Shown here one piece after another: positions 49,801-59,099 of a DNA stretch of 64,000 nucleotides; positions within the stretch are counted from its first letter, which is position 1; the number at the start of each line of letters is the position of its first letter. The stretch lies in NCBI RefSeq assembly GCF_030272615.1, contig NC_081412.1:142558247-142622246 (forward strand), read 5' to 3'. The stretch comes from Cryptomeria japonica (Eukaryota > Streptophyta > Pinopsida > Cupressales > Cupressaceae). The notes below the pieces were generated by a model. The model had not been told where the DNA came from. It was given only the letters and a program-made list of their open reading frames with translations, and ran no database searches. The position numbers and the translations under genes are program-made.

Positions 49801-52800
49801 TGTTTGAATTTTTTAATAATATGGACTACAATTTGATTGTAAAACTATTGGAAGAAAATCTATAATATTTTTTAAATAAGATGTTCTCCAAATTTCAAGG
49901 CATAAAGAAAGAAATTAAAAATGTTCCATATATATGAATTTTGTTATAAGCAACATTATGCTATGGTCTACAACATAACTGATTTAGCTTATGCAATAAT
50001 TTCTTTGAGCTAATACACATTGAACATAAGATCAACTCATTGGATTTCCATAAAGAAAGTATTTAGGTATGCTAAAAGTATTATAATTTTTTTTTCTAGT
50101 ATTATGATGACAAATTGTGAATTAGACAATAATTTTATTCTAATTTTAAAAAAAATGTTCTAAGCTGAAAAATAACCACTGCATAGATTATGTTATCTTT
50201 AATAATGTTTTTTATATCATAGAATAATAAGAAATAGATCGGTTATGGCACTATCTAGTAACAAAGTAAATTATATGATAACATCAATGAATGAATTAAT
50301 AAGCATGCAACTTGAAAAAAAAATGGGAGTTGTCTCTTCCTAAGGCTCTAGATTAGGTTCCCTTAAGGAATTAAGAGGAGGTGGTTGGTCATGTTGTGGA
50401 CATGAAAAATATAGATGTCGTTATACATCTCAATTTATTGAAAGAAGTTTGGTGAAATGTGATTCAAAGAAGGTGGTGGGTTAGGACAACTAAAATGTGG
50501 TTTTCTTCCATATTATAGTTCTTGTATTTATTAAGGAAAATAGCAAGATGATTAAGGATAAGAAGCACTAAATTGAATTCAAGGATAAGGTTATTTGTTG
50601 GGATCAAAGTTTCTTAAAAGATTTAAACTCAAAGTCATCTTTAAGTGTTGGATATACTATTTCTTTTTGTTATTTCTTTGTATCTTGTACCCTCCTTGTT
50701 GATGTTCCATGTGGTTATATTGTTCATTGTGAATTTTCTCTCTCAATATTCAAAAGAGGGTGGGACCCTTTAAAAACAACACTTTCTAGTTCATAGCTCT
50801 AGTAGATCAGGCATAATCTAATTTTTATTTTTATTTTTGAAGTGATTGCACTAAGAGTCTCATTCAATATTAGATAGGTGAGTCTATTAATTCTCTTAAA
50901 TCTTCATACGAATAATCTTATGGAGGCTCAGGCTATTTTAGTGGCTATGGAGCGGGCCAATCAGTTGGGTTGGCGAAGGATCATATGTGAGTCTGACTCC
51001 CAGGTTGTGGTGAACTTACTGAAAAGGCAGTATATGGATAATGTGAGCTGGCAGCTGGCCTTGATTGTTGAACAAATTCTCACTCTCTGTGCATCTCTGG
51101 AGCATGTTACTTTCAACCATATTCCCCGTGAATGGAATGGTGTGGCTGATTGCTTGGCTAAATGGGCTTCCGATCATATGCATGATTGGAATTTGGTGGA
51201 TCGGGGCCATCTGCCCCCGGATTTGTCTCATCAATTGGATCACTTGGTTGATCTTGATAGGGCCATTTAATGGCCTTGCTTTGTAATGTCTCCTTGGTTT
51301 AATAATATTTTTACCCCTTTATGTTTAAAGATTTTTAACAAAATATTGAAGTTGTCAAATAGCAAACAAAATTAACTTAACAGACATCGTTAGGTGTCCT
51401 CTAGAACTTTCTTCAAAGCTTCTTATAAAGATCATGTTTTAGAATTACGTGAAGGAATACCAAATTAATTAATACACATACCATGTTGCAAATGCAAGAA
51501 GCTTAAAAAAAATCATATCATGTGATACCTCAGAATTTGCAAAAGTTGAAAAAAAAAGTCATGTCATCTAATACTTCAGAAGTTTGAAATTTGTTTTTAT
51601 TGCAAAGCTATCAAATTTATAAGACTGTGAAACCCATCTAGTTAACTTGGATGGCATATCAATCCATCTAATTCTCTGCTCGGGTAAAAAGAGACTACAC
51701 ACATAGAGGGCTTAAATCTAAAACGGTGTAACACACAGATCAGGTCTTGCATTTCCCTTTATAGGTGTAAACATCAAAGTTCAATTAAATTAAATGGATA
51801 TCTGTCAAACAAAAAAAAAAAATTGTTTGTAGAATAAATGAATGAAACTAAAAACATAATTGAATCAAATTGTGATAGAAGCATGCAAAATTCAATCTCT
51901 AAAACATAATATTTTCTATAATTAATAATACTAAAAATAATCTTTTTCACTAGAAATTTATATACTAAAAAAAAAGAGACAATATATTAAAGTTGTACAA
52001 CAGCGAGCAAAATTAACTTAACACATCATTGGGTGTCCTCTAGCACTTTCTTCAGAGCTCCTTATAAAGATCATGTTTTAGAATTACCCGCAGGAAATGC
52101 AGAATTAATACACATGCCATGTTGCAAATGCAAGAAAGTTAAAAAACAGTCATGTCATTGGATACCTCAAAATCTGCAAAAGTTGAAAAAAAAGTCATGT
52201 CATCTAATACTTCAAAAGTTGAAATTTGTTTTTATTGCAAAGCTATCATGTTTATAAGACCATGAAACCCATCTAGTTAACTTGGATGGCATATCAATCC
52301 ATCTAATCCTCCGCTCGGGGAAAAAGAGAGTGTACACATAGAGGACTTAAATCTAAAACGATATAACACACAGATCAGGCCTTGCATTTCCCTTTAAAGG
52401 TGCAAACATCAAAGTTCTAGTAACAGCATGGAGAATGCAGCTGCAAGCACCATGAAAACCAGGGGCATTCAATCCAATGGTCGAAGTACACAAGCATACA
52501 CATTCTATAATAAACATAATTAATATGACAAAAAAAATCTATCATAAAGGTCAAAGTATTATAATGAAAAAAGTTGTCGACTAATAAAATATATAAAGTT
52601 TGCTCGAAGAAAGTAGACAAGAATATGATTAAGACAATCTTCAATATAAAAAAATAGGTTGAATTGTATGTATCCTCAACTATCGAGGTAAAGGCTTTTG
52701 GATAAACTGTCTACAAGATTTTTTAACAGTTTTTGAAAAAACCTTCCTATATGGACTTAAAAAGCCTTAGATCTTTGAAGTACAACCTATATACACATGG

Positions 52801-55800
52801 ATTGCTGAAACCTCCGTCGACTTTTGATGACTCAATTCTTAAGTTTTCAGATAACATATTACAGTCACATTTATTTGTCTGCTTTTTTTCATAACAACCT
52901 TGACCAAGCAGCAAGCCCTGCCTCATATGTACGACTCTAAATTTTTTGACCTGACTGGAATGCTCTCATCACACCTTTCTTCTTTACTAGTTGATGATAA
53001 TAGAAAGTTGCCACATTGATTTTGAAAGATTATCAATTTAACAAACAGAAAAACTAAACTGAAAAGAAGAAGACTGCTGTTAATTTCTTAGAGCTGAGAA
53101 ATATATTTAAAAAAAATATTGAATGAATAATTACATAATCTCTAATAATCTCTAATAAATAGACAGAGATCTCATCATTACCGATCAGAATAAAACAAAA
53201 AAACTAAAAAAACAGTTTTATTAGCCGTCTTACTGCGTTGACAGCAGTGGTAACAAGAATTAAAACTATAAAACTTAAATCAAGCTAGCATAGCAGTTCG
53301 TAAAACTGCTGATTCTCTTAAAGCACAAAAAACTGAGAAAAATAAAATAAAAAAATCCTGAAAGCTTCATTCTCAGCTTCAGCTCAGCGATCATATCTTC
53401 AATCTCCCCCGAATGATGAATGGAAGTGAGACCTAACTGATTTTGGAAAGCAACAAAAGTTGATACTTGAAGAGTTTTGGTGAAGATATCAGTAACTTGT
53501 TCAGATGAAGGACATAACTGTAACTCCATTTGCCCATCTTGAATCAAGTCACGAATGTAATGATGCCGGATCTCTATGTATTTCATTCTGACATGAAACA
53601 CAGGATTCTTTGTCATGGAAATAGTGCTATTGTTATCACAATAGATGGTGGTTGGTGCTATTGTTATCAGCGATCATATCTTCAATTTTAAGCCTGATTC
53701 ATAAGCTTCCACATTTCACTACTAAATTGTAAGGCTAAAACAGTGAGCAAAACACAATTGTTTTGTGTACGAAGAAAAATTCCCATGTCAAACTCACCGT
53801 ATGTATAGGAGCGAACATTGAACAGGTAATCACCCCATAGTCCATGAACTGAACCAGAAAAAACTATTTGATTTATCGAGCCTGTATTCAAAATTTTATT
53901 TATATTTATTTTGTATGGACCTTTCAACAGAATTGAGATTTAATGTCAAGAATTAGAAATATTGATTTGTAAGAGTCTACTTAAATCTTCTTTCAATTAA
54001 ATAAATTATAAAAATATTGTATATAAATCTTATGCTGAAACTCTGCATTTCCCCATTTTTTCAATCATACAGGCAGGATTCTAAATCAAACTCATGAAGC
54101 CATAACGTGAGAGCCAAAGCTGCATATATGATCTCAACTACCATGAAAGCATAAACCATATTTGTACATAATATCATTCTTATCCTAATTATGTGCAGAA
54201 CGATCAAATTGTAATGTGATACTACTTGAAAATAAATATGCTAACAAATAAATCTTTTTCTAATGAAAAAGCTTGTTCTTACTTGTCATTTTCTTTTGTG
54301 TATTTTTCATTTGAAAACATATTGATTCAATGCATTCCTAGCTTAAATATTTTACAGTTATGTCGTACATTGACTACAGCACTAGATATAATGAGAACCA
54401 AGTTGACTGAAAACCTTTACCCTTTTCATGTTAGAATTTCTTTTGCTGACATTAATTCCTCTAGTACAGGCAGAGCAAAAGGCCATTAAGGAAATTAAGG
54501 GAAACGGATCGTCCTTGACACTAGGAGACACGAAGAAAATGTTCCTGACAACCAGAGTAAGCATACAGCGTAAAAGAGCTTTTCCTTGAAACCTTTCTGT
54601 AAACTATTATTCATGTCTTTTTGATGATGAACTGAATCTTCTTAGGTTATACGGGAGACGTTGAGGGTAGCAACTGTGTTATCCTTCACATTCAGGGAAG
54701 CTGTTGCAGATATTGAGTACAAAGGTAAGATTTAGTGTAATTTATTATACACATTTTTTAAAGAGCTAGTGAATAATAAATGTGGCTAGTTATTCTGAGG
54801 ATTTCTGGTTCAGATGTCTATTTTAATCTTTTACAGAAAGATGTAGATGCTGGTCCTATTGTTTTCATTTAAAATAAAACAAGATTACTAATATGATATT
54901 TTAAATGTATTTATTTAAAGATATTTTATTAATCTCAAATTCTATTTAATTTGTTTCACAAATCTTAATATTTTGCAAAATCATTATTTTTCTTTGGCTG
55001 TTTTTTTTCATTCTGATGATGGCTCACAGAATGTGACCTAAAACATTAACTTGAAACATTGATATAAAAGCTCCTACACAGTTGAATCCAGAAAACAATT
55101 ACAATAATTTATTGTGGCAATCTAATAAATCTAACTTAATATTTCTAAAGATCTTATACTGATAACTAAGACAAAGACAAAGATAAGGAGACTGATGAGG
55201 GCTAGGAACTCCAGACCCACTGATGTTTGGGGTAGGTCCGGTGACTCAGACCCTCCACTTCCTCAGACTGCTGTTGCTCTTGCTGCTTAGTAGTTTTATT
55301 TTCTGTAATTCAATGTTGTTTCAGACTTAGTTCTATTGGACTCTCAAGTGTGATCTTGTGTCCACCCACTTTTATTTGAATATATATACTTTTATTTCTA
55401 ATTAATAGAATGCTGATATTTCATCCAAAAGTATTATTAAAAATCTTTTGAAATGAATATATTTTAAATACATGTAGTTGAAGATCTAGATATTCAGAGA
55501 AACAATGGTTAGCATATTTATTAGCACTTTATTATAATCATTGTTATTTGGCAGGGTACTTGATTCCCAAGGGTTGGAAGGTAATGCCAATATTCAGAAA
55601 CATCCATCATAACCCAGAATTTTTCCCAGATCCCCACAAGTTTGATCCTTCCAGATTCGAGGTTGGTACATATATAGCCACCTGAGCTTTTTGGTTTTCA
55701 ACAGAATTAAAATCTGTTCATTGTCTAATCCGATTTCAACACTCAATAATATTTATCTAAACAAAAATGCTGAATGTTGATGTTTGACTGGGCAATGGAT

Positions 55801-56221
55801 CACAGGTACCTCTGAAGCCAAATACTTTCATGCCATTCGGGAATGGAGCCCATTCATGTCCTGGGAATCAACTTGCACTTACAGAAATGCTCATTTTACT
55901 CCACCATCTTACTACCAAATACAGGTACATAGTCATATCCCTTCACAATGGATTTCCCCAAGAGGCAGAGATTTAAGGGCCATTCTCTCTTTCCTGAGAT
56001 AAATCTGTATATGTAGCAGTAAAGATTTTTAGCTGATATGCTTGTGTTTCTATCTCAGGTGGGAAACAGTGAGGAGTGAGGATGGGATTGAACATTCTCC
56101 CTTCCCCATTCCTAAGCAAGGACTTCCATTAAGACTTATCCCTAAATCTTTGACAACTTCAACACAGAGCGCCATCTCACTGGAGGTGAAGCAGAAATGT
56201 GCAAAGCCTCGCATAGAGTAG
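34644..56221 (+). CDS. CYP707A: Cytochrome P450 of the CYP707A family (abscisic acid 8'-hydroxylase type), nine exons
   Basis: Family role: an endoplasmic reticulum P450 that hydroxylates abscisic acid at C-8', the main route of ABA inactivation (phaseic acid pathway). Exons: 34644-34831, 35955-36273, 36606-36755, 36849-37100, 54470-54556, 54646-54724, 55555-55661, 55806-55924, 56059-56221. All introns are GT-AG and phases agree (2,0,0,0,0,1,0,2), giving 487 residues and no internal stop. Seen: an N-terminal membrane anchor followed by [35 protein letters not shown]-helix FAAQDTT (275-281); ExxR ETLR (336-339); FDPSRFE (388-394); heme loop [10 protein letters not shown] with Cys412. The start is ATG at 34644, ahead of the anchor. 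Intron 4 is 17,369 bp. ABA hydroxylase activity is inferred from similarity to known CYP707A proteins; other CYP85-clan roles are less likely. Confidence 0.93.
35955..36273 (+). CDS. CYP707A: CYP707A exon 2 (residues 63-169)
   Basis: Encodes [39 protein letters not shown] and [17 protein letters not shown], all CYP707A-like. Acceptor TTGCAG, donor AAG|GTGGGT. Intron 2 is 332 bp. Confidence 0.93.
36606..36755 (+). CDS. CYP707A: CYP707A exon 3 (residues 170-219)
   Basis: Encodes [11 protein letters not shown] and [18 protein letters not shown]. 150 bp, phase 0 on both sides. Intron 3 is 93 bp. Confidence 0.93.
36849..37100 (+). CDS. CYP707A: CYP707A exon 4 (residues 220-303), I-helix
   Basis: Contains [17 protein letters not shown], the oxygen-activating I-helix. 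Gln278 sits where flowering-plant CYP707A proteins commonly have Arg (from memory). Donor GTGACG|GTTAGT opens the 17.4-kb intron. Confidence 0.92.
37101..39717. other. Intron 4, first part: AT-rich, no recognisable element
   Basis: T-rich polypyrimidine stretch around 37280-37340, otherwise scattered short frames with no family resemblance. Confidence 0.5.
39718..41697. repeat. Intron 4 tandem duplication, copy 1
   Basis: Matches 41698-44983 in order: CATTTTAATATATCTAAGA start, the GAAACCATCAAAACTTTAGA block, the block near 40381-40740, the GGAAAGTAGGAACTTCCATT block near 41140, and the TTCTGGAATTGTATTCTAAT end. Copy 1 lacks about 0.9 kb that copy 2 has between 42715 and 43845 and carries unrelated sequence with a PBS there. 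Confidence 0.8.
40798..40809 (+). promoter_or_regulatory. Isolated initiator tRNA-Met primer-binding-site motif
   Basis: TGGTATCAGAGC exactly, preceded by CTCTCATT. It could mark the inner edge of a lost LTR element. No LTR is defined. Confidence 0.45.
42166..43120 (-). pseudogene. Antisense remnant resembling a LINE ORF1 (DUF4283-type) protein
   Basis: The minus strand translated around 42780-42960 reads [19 protein letters not shown] and then [15 protein letters not shown]. This pattern resembles the DUF4283 domain of plant LINE ORF1 proteins (FLVxFHS ... VWVRLPNLP). Several stops and a frame change follow. The open piece 42166-42474 would be a downstream part, and its duplicate in copy 1 is at 40381-40692. 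RNA-binding chaperone role in the family; dead here. Confidence 0.4.
44566..44835 (-). other. Unassigned 89-codon open frame within duplication copy 2
   Basis: Begins [10 protein letters not shown] and contains [20 protein letters not shown], protein-like in composition. The same region in copy 1 (about 41330-41450) is broken by stops. It may be a captured exon or chance; no family recognised. Confidence 0.25.
44812..45215. repeat. Tandem repeat of about 123 bp, three to four decayed units
   Basis: Units share TAATATAGTT, a TTGTGACTTAGTCTAAG stretch, CTTGTGTG, AATCTTCTAG and AAGATAATAATAGATTCT. Two further units lie at 41470-41697. Confidence 0.7.
45226..46471 (+). pseudogene. Ty1/copia RT and RNase H remnant in intron 4
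   Basis: Reads [10 protein letters not shown] then [12 protein letters not shown] (RT catalytic motif) at about 45226-45330, a [12 protein letters not shown]-like segment, and RNase H pieces [13 protein letters not shown] and VANILAKPL near 46000-46180. Many stops. Truncated 5'. PPT TTAAGGGGGGG ends at 46471. Confidence 0.85.
46472..46764 (+). repeat. 3' LTR of the intronic copia remnant
   Basis: Starts TGCTAGAAAATTC after the polypurine tract and ends AATTCAACA. 293 bp with TG...CA. Confidence 0.7.
46765..50860. other. Intron 4, AT-rich part without recognisable genes
   Basis: Short frames only, none with family features. It probably contains elements too decayed to identify by eye. Confidence 0.5.
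50878..51330 (+). mobile_element. 3' end of a LINE: RNase H domain and 3' UTR
   Basis: An open frame of 130 codons (50878-51270) gives the C-terminal RNase H of plant L1-type LINEs: [50 protein letters not shown]. The Glu of MEAQ and the Asp residues of ESDS and VADC are the catalytic positions expected; the first Asp of the fold would lie upstream of the truncation. A short T/A-rich tail ends near 51330. It degrades RNA in RNA-DNA hybrids in the family. Same strand as the host gene, and no stop codon inside. Confidence 0.75.
51340..52420. repeat. Tandem duplication with spacing of about 640 bp
   Basis: About 51345-51780 and 51985-52415 share TTAGGTGTCCTCTAG-type, TATAAAGATCATGTTTTAGA and CCATGTTGCAAATGCAAGAA, plus GTCATGTCATCTAATACTTC. 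The segment between them is AT-rich. No gene. Confidence 0.75.
52421..53022. other. Intron 4 spacer
   Basis: No recognisable gene or repeat boundary. Confidence 0.4.
53023..53684 (-). mobile_element. Internally deleted minus-strand copia element
   Basis: The frame 53275-53616 extended upstream to about 53660 gives the end of RNase [37 protein letters not shown] and [14 protein letters not shown] (GGGGGAGAT on the minus strand) leads into an LTR starting TGAAGATATGATCGCT at 53401 and plausibly ending at 53023. The same outer LTR end recurs at 53669-53684, directly next to the RNase H fragment, so nearly all of the 5' LTR and the internal region seems deleted. Confidence 0.55.
53685..54469. 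other. Intron 4, last part
   Basis: AT-rich. The acceptor is CTAGTACAG|GCAGAG at 54469/54470, preceded by a T-rich stretch. Confidence 0.5.
54470..54556 (+). CDS. CYP707A: CYP707A exon 5 (residues 304-332)
   Basis: Encodes [10 protein letters not shown] and [14 protein letters not shown], matching the J/J' region before the K-helix. 87 bp, phase 0. Intron 5 is 89 bp. Confidence 0.92.
54646..54724 (+). CDS. CYP707A: CYP707A exon 6 (residues 333-359), K-helix
   Basis: [20 protein letters not shown] contains the ExxR motif that supports heme-loop folding. Donor AAAG|GTAAGA, phase 1. Intron 6 is 830 bp and holds nothing recognisable. Confidence 0.93.
55555..55661 (+). CDS. CYP707A: CYP707A exon 7 (residues 359-394)
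   Basis: [20 protein letters not shown] followed by FDPSRFE, the PERF-equivalent motif. Intron 7 is 144 bp. Confidence 0.93.
55806..55924 (+). CDS. CYP707A: CYP707A exon 8 (residues 395-434), heme-binding loop
   Basis: [20 protein letters not shown] with the axial Cys412. Donor TACAG|GTACAT, phase 2. Intron 8 is 134 bp. Confidence 0.94.
56059..56221 (+). CDS. CYP707A: CYP707A exon 9 (residues 434-487), C-terminus
   Basis: [19 protein letters not shown] then QGLPLRLIP matches the family end. About 25 residues follow ([15 protein letters not shown] onward), a longer tail than usual. Stop TAG at 56219-56221. Confidence 0.92.
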
Positions 56222-56709
56222 AACACCCATTTCTGATTAGCATATCTATCGTTTGAGGAAAAACTTTGAAAGCTCCAATAACTTAAAAGGCAATGCATTT
56301 ACACATAAAGAACTTGTATTTCATACCAGCTGTTGTTCTCATCTCTTTATCTTACATTTATATTGATTGTAAAACTCAATTCCTCTTTAGAATGGTTTTT
56401 ATTTTCTTTTTCATTCAAACTCCTTGCATTAGAGGGATTGATGGTCATATTATGTATTATTTATGTTTTCGTTTCATATTCCAGTTCCAAGTTCTAGCAT
56501 TGCACAGATCTTTGTAGCTTTATAAAATTTCAAACAATTTATTAAAAAAAAACATGTAATTCATATGCCATTTGAATTTCCAGATTTAATTATTTTAATA
56601 TCTACCCGTTTTCGTTGGAGTATTGTAATTTCTCTCATTTCAATTGTGATGAATAACTTAAAAAAGGAAAATATATATGTTTTAGACTTAAAAAACAGAA
56701 GGATAAGCG
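56222..56709 (+). other. P450 3' flank
   Basis: The likely 3' UTR lies here. No canonical AATAAA was seen close to the stop. AT-rich, no other gene. Confidence 0.5.
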
Positions 56710-56724
56710 AAAAAGCATTAAATA
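56710..56724 (+). repeat. Target-site duplication of the LINE, left copy
   Basis: AAAAAGCATTAAATA, identical to 63254-63268. Confidence 0.92.
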
Positions 56725-58649
56725 GATTGTTCTTGGAGGATTTTGGAAGCAATTGGAGACGAGAGAGCACCGAGGAATTTGACTAGATTAAAGGTCTGAG
56801 CGGGAGCGACAAGTGGACTGTGGAGGAGGTCTCCCTCCTCCACGTGGTTTGATTCTTCTCTCCCCTGTTTTTTTCCTTCCGGGCTTGTTTTTCTTTTTAT
56901 GTTTTCGCTTTGTGTGTTGTCTCCGTGCCGCATTTATTTCTTAGGCATCTTCCGTAGCCTCTCCCTTGTGCGATCTGCTCTTGCTCTTTAATGGAGCCTG
57001 GATCGGACGGTGCATTCACTGCACCGTCCCAGCCTAACCCTATTTCCCCGCGATTGGATCATCATTCCAGTATGCCTTCCGATAAACCTTCGTTTAGAGA
57101 TACTGTATCTAGGGCTTCCTTGGCCATCTCTGACCATGCGAAGTTCCTGGCAACCAGCGGCGAAGGAGGTGGTCGTTCGGAAGGTAAGGATTCTGGTGAT
57201 GACCCTGAGTCTATCCTTATCTTGCCTAATGATTCTATGGCTCACGAAATTACATTAGAAAAAAATAGACTTAAAGAGACTGCTATTTTCTTTGCTTTTG
57301 TTGATATTGATAAATGTCCTCCATGCAAATTCATGGATGACTGGTTTCATAACTACTAGAACTTAAAGCTTGGTTTTCGGATTTCTTTTTGTAGGCAAAT
57401 TCAGAAAGGATTGTTTGTTATCTTTTTTAATAGCCATGATATGTAGGTTGAGGTTCTAAAAAAACAATATTGGGCGGTTGGTAAGACTTCCTTCCCTGCC
57501 CTTGGGTGGTCTCCTGAAGCTATTAGTGAGGAGGTCTTGGCTCTGTCGTGCCCTAGATGGATTCTGATTTAAAAACATTCTGCCATTCTTATGGTGCTTC
57601 ATTCCCCATATAGTTGAATCGATTGGTAAGGTCATTAGGATGGATGACACCTCCAGACTCATCCCCCATCTTGATGCTCATGTGCTAATTTCCTTGAAAC
57701 CTAGGATTGACATCCCTAAAGCACTTAACCTTAGCATAGGTGGAGAAATCTACTTATGTCCTATTGAAATCCTAGGAGGTTTAATCATTAAAAGGAAGAA
57801 ATCTGTTAAAGAACCATGTGTTGATAACCCGAGGCCCTCTGTTCCTTTGAATACTACTCATGTGGTCTCCTCTGGTGAACCTGTCCCCACTGAAGCTAAC
57901 AATAAAACTTTTGAGAATAATCCTACTGTTGATGTGAGCAACTCTAGCAAGCCCACTTCCTGCCCTGATTTTGGTTGTTTTAATGCGGACCCCCCTCACT
58001 GCTCCCCGATTGAGCAAGCCCTCAAGTAACTGAAAAATGATCAGGGGGATGATTCCTAGCTAGTCACCCGTAAGTCAAAGAAACGCAGAAGAAAAAATGT
58101 GCAACAACTTGCCTTGGAAAAAATAAAATCTATTAAAACTCCAGAACAAGGTAAGAATAAAAAATCTGATGCCCTCTTAGACCATGGTATGGTCACCCGA
58201 TCCTCTGCTAGTAAATCTAGCTCCAAGTCGGTTGTTAAATCCATTGTTAAATCCTTTGAGAACCTAGATCAGATGCATGGTGATTCCAATATTGGAGGAG
58301 TCCCAAGTAGGCCTCCAGTTACTCTTGGCACTCCCAAACGTAGTGGTAAATTGATTGGGGGTCTGTCTGGCCCCTTCCCCTGTATTGAAACCACTGTGCA
58401 TTCGACCTCGGTTCCAATTCCTAGTAGACTTAACAAAATTGGTGATGATTCGGTTATCCATGTTATCCCTACTAAATGTGATGATAGTACTCTCTTTTCA
58501 CAAGTTCCCTGCATGGTGAATGAGGAATGTTATTCTCACCTGAATAATGAGTCAAAACTGCATTATGTTGAGTCACATATGGATCTTGACTCTGATGGGG
58601 ATGATCTTGATCTCCCCGACTCCAATGCTAAAAGTAGGGGATGACCATT

Positions 58650-58982
58650 TGTTGGCCCAATTTGTTGTTGCATCAAAAGACCGATCTATCAATGCCCGAT
58701 ACAAACCATAGAGATATGGATCGCACGGGAGGCGGTTAGTCCCTTGTCACGAATCCCAAGGGGAGCGCTAACCATTTTGCCAACAATCTCCCCCTCAGTG
58801 TTACCCGAGGGGATTCGAACCCGTGACCCAACGCTCTGATACCATTTGTTGGCCCAGTTTGTCGTTGCGCCAAAGGACCAATCTATCAACGCCCGATACA
58901 AACCGTAGAGATATGGATTGCATGGGAGGTAGTTAGTCCCTTGTCACAAATCCCGAGGGGAGCACTGACCATTTTGCCAACA
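58650..58982 (-). mobile_element. TRIM (miniature LTR retrotransposon), 333 bp, complete
   Basis: Two 136-bp direct repeats (58650-58785 and 58847-58982), each TGTTGGC...GCCAACA, enclose 61 bp. Read on the minus strand the interior opens with the tRNA-Met primer site TGGTATCAGAGC (58833-58844) and closes with the polypurine CTGAGGGGGAGAT (58786-58798). CCATT flanks both sides (58645-58649 and 58983-58987). No coding capacity, so it must have moved with enzymes of another element. The LTRs differ at 16 positions, all transitions. Confidence 0.93.
58811..58821 (-). promoter_or_regulatory. B-box-like motif inside the TRIM
   Basis: The minus strand reads GGTTCGAATCC, which fits the RNA polymerase III B-box consensus GGTTCGANNCC. 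It may be tRNA-derived; no A box in the right place was established. Confidence 0.4.
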
Positions 58983-59099
58983 CCATTGGGATCCAAAAAC
59001 AAGGGGCCCCTGCACAAGAAAAACAATAAGGAGCTAAATTGTTCTACTGTCAAATCTAGTAGCCTGAAGGCTACTAAAGACTCCTAACTCTCGTTGATC

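Larger units (their letters stand above)
56991..59087 (+). pseudogene. LINE ORF1 (DUF4283-type nucleic-acid-binding protein)
   Basis: Starts MEPGSDGAFTAPSQPNP. A DUF4283-like region follows with frame change near 57560-57620 and continues as IPHIVESIGKVIRMDD and LISLKPRIDIPKALN. A basic, Ser/Lys-rich linker (KSKKRRRK near 58075) and an acidic end (DLDSDGDDLDLPDS) follow. In-frame stops at 57357 and 58027 and others disrupt it. After the TRIM (333 bp plus 5 bp duplication) the original frame resumes (LGSKNKGPLHKKNNKEL) and ends at TAA 59085-59087, 12 bases before ORF2. In the family it coats LINE RNA. Confidence 0.8.

Noticed and set aside
34644-56221. P450 as a pseudogene split by retroelements
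   Set aside because: All nine exons join in phase without a stop, motifs are intact, and splice sites are canonical.
58650-58982. tRNA-derived SINE on the minus strand, suggested by GGTTCGAATCC and TGGTATCAGAGC
   Set aside because: The 136-bp direct repeats with TG...CA ends, PBS, polypurine tract and 5-bp duplication fit a TRIM far better; the B-box-like motif is only noted.
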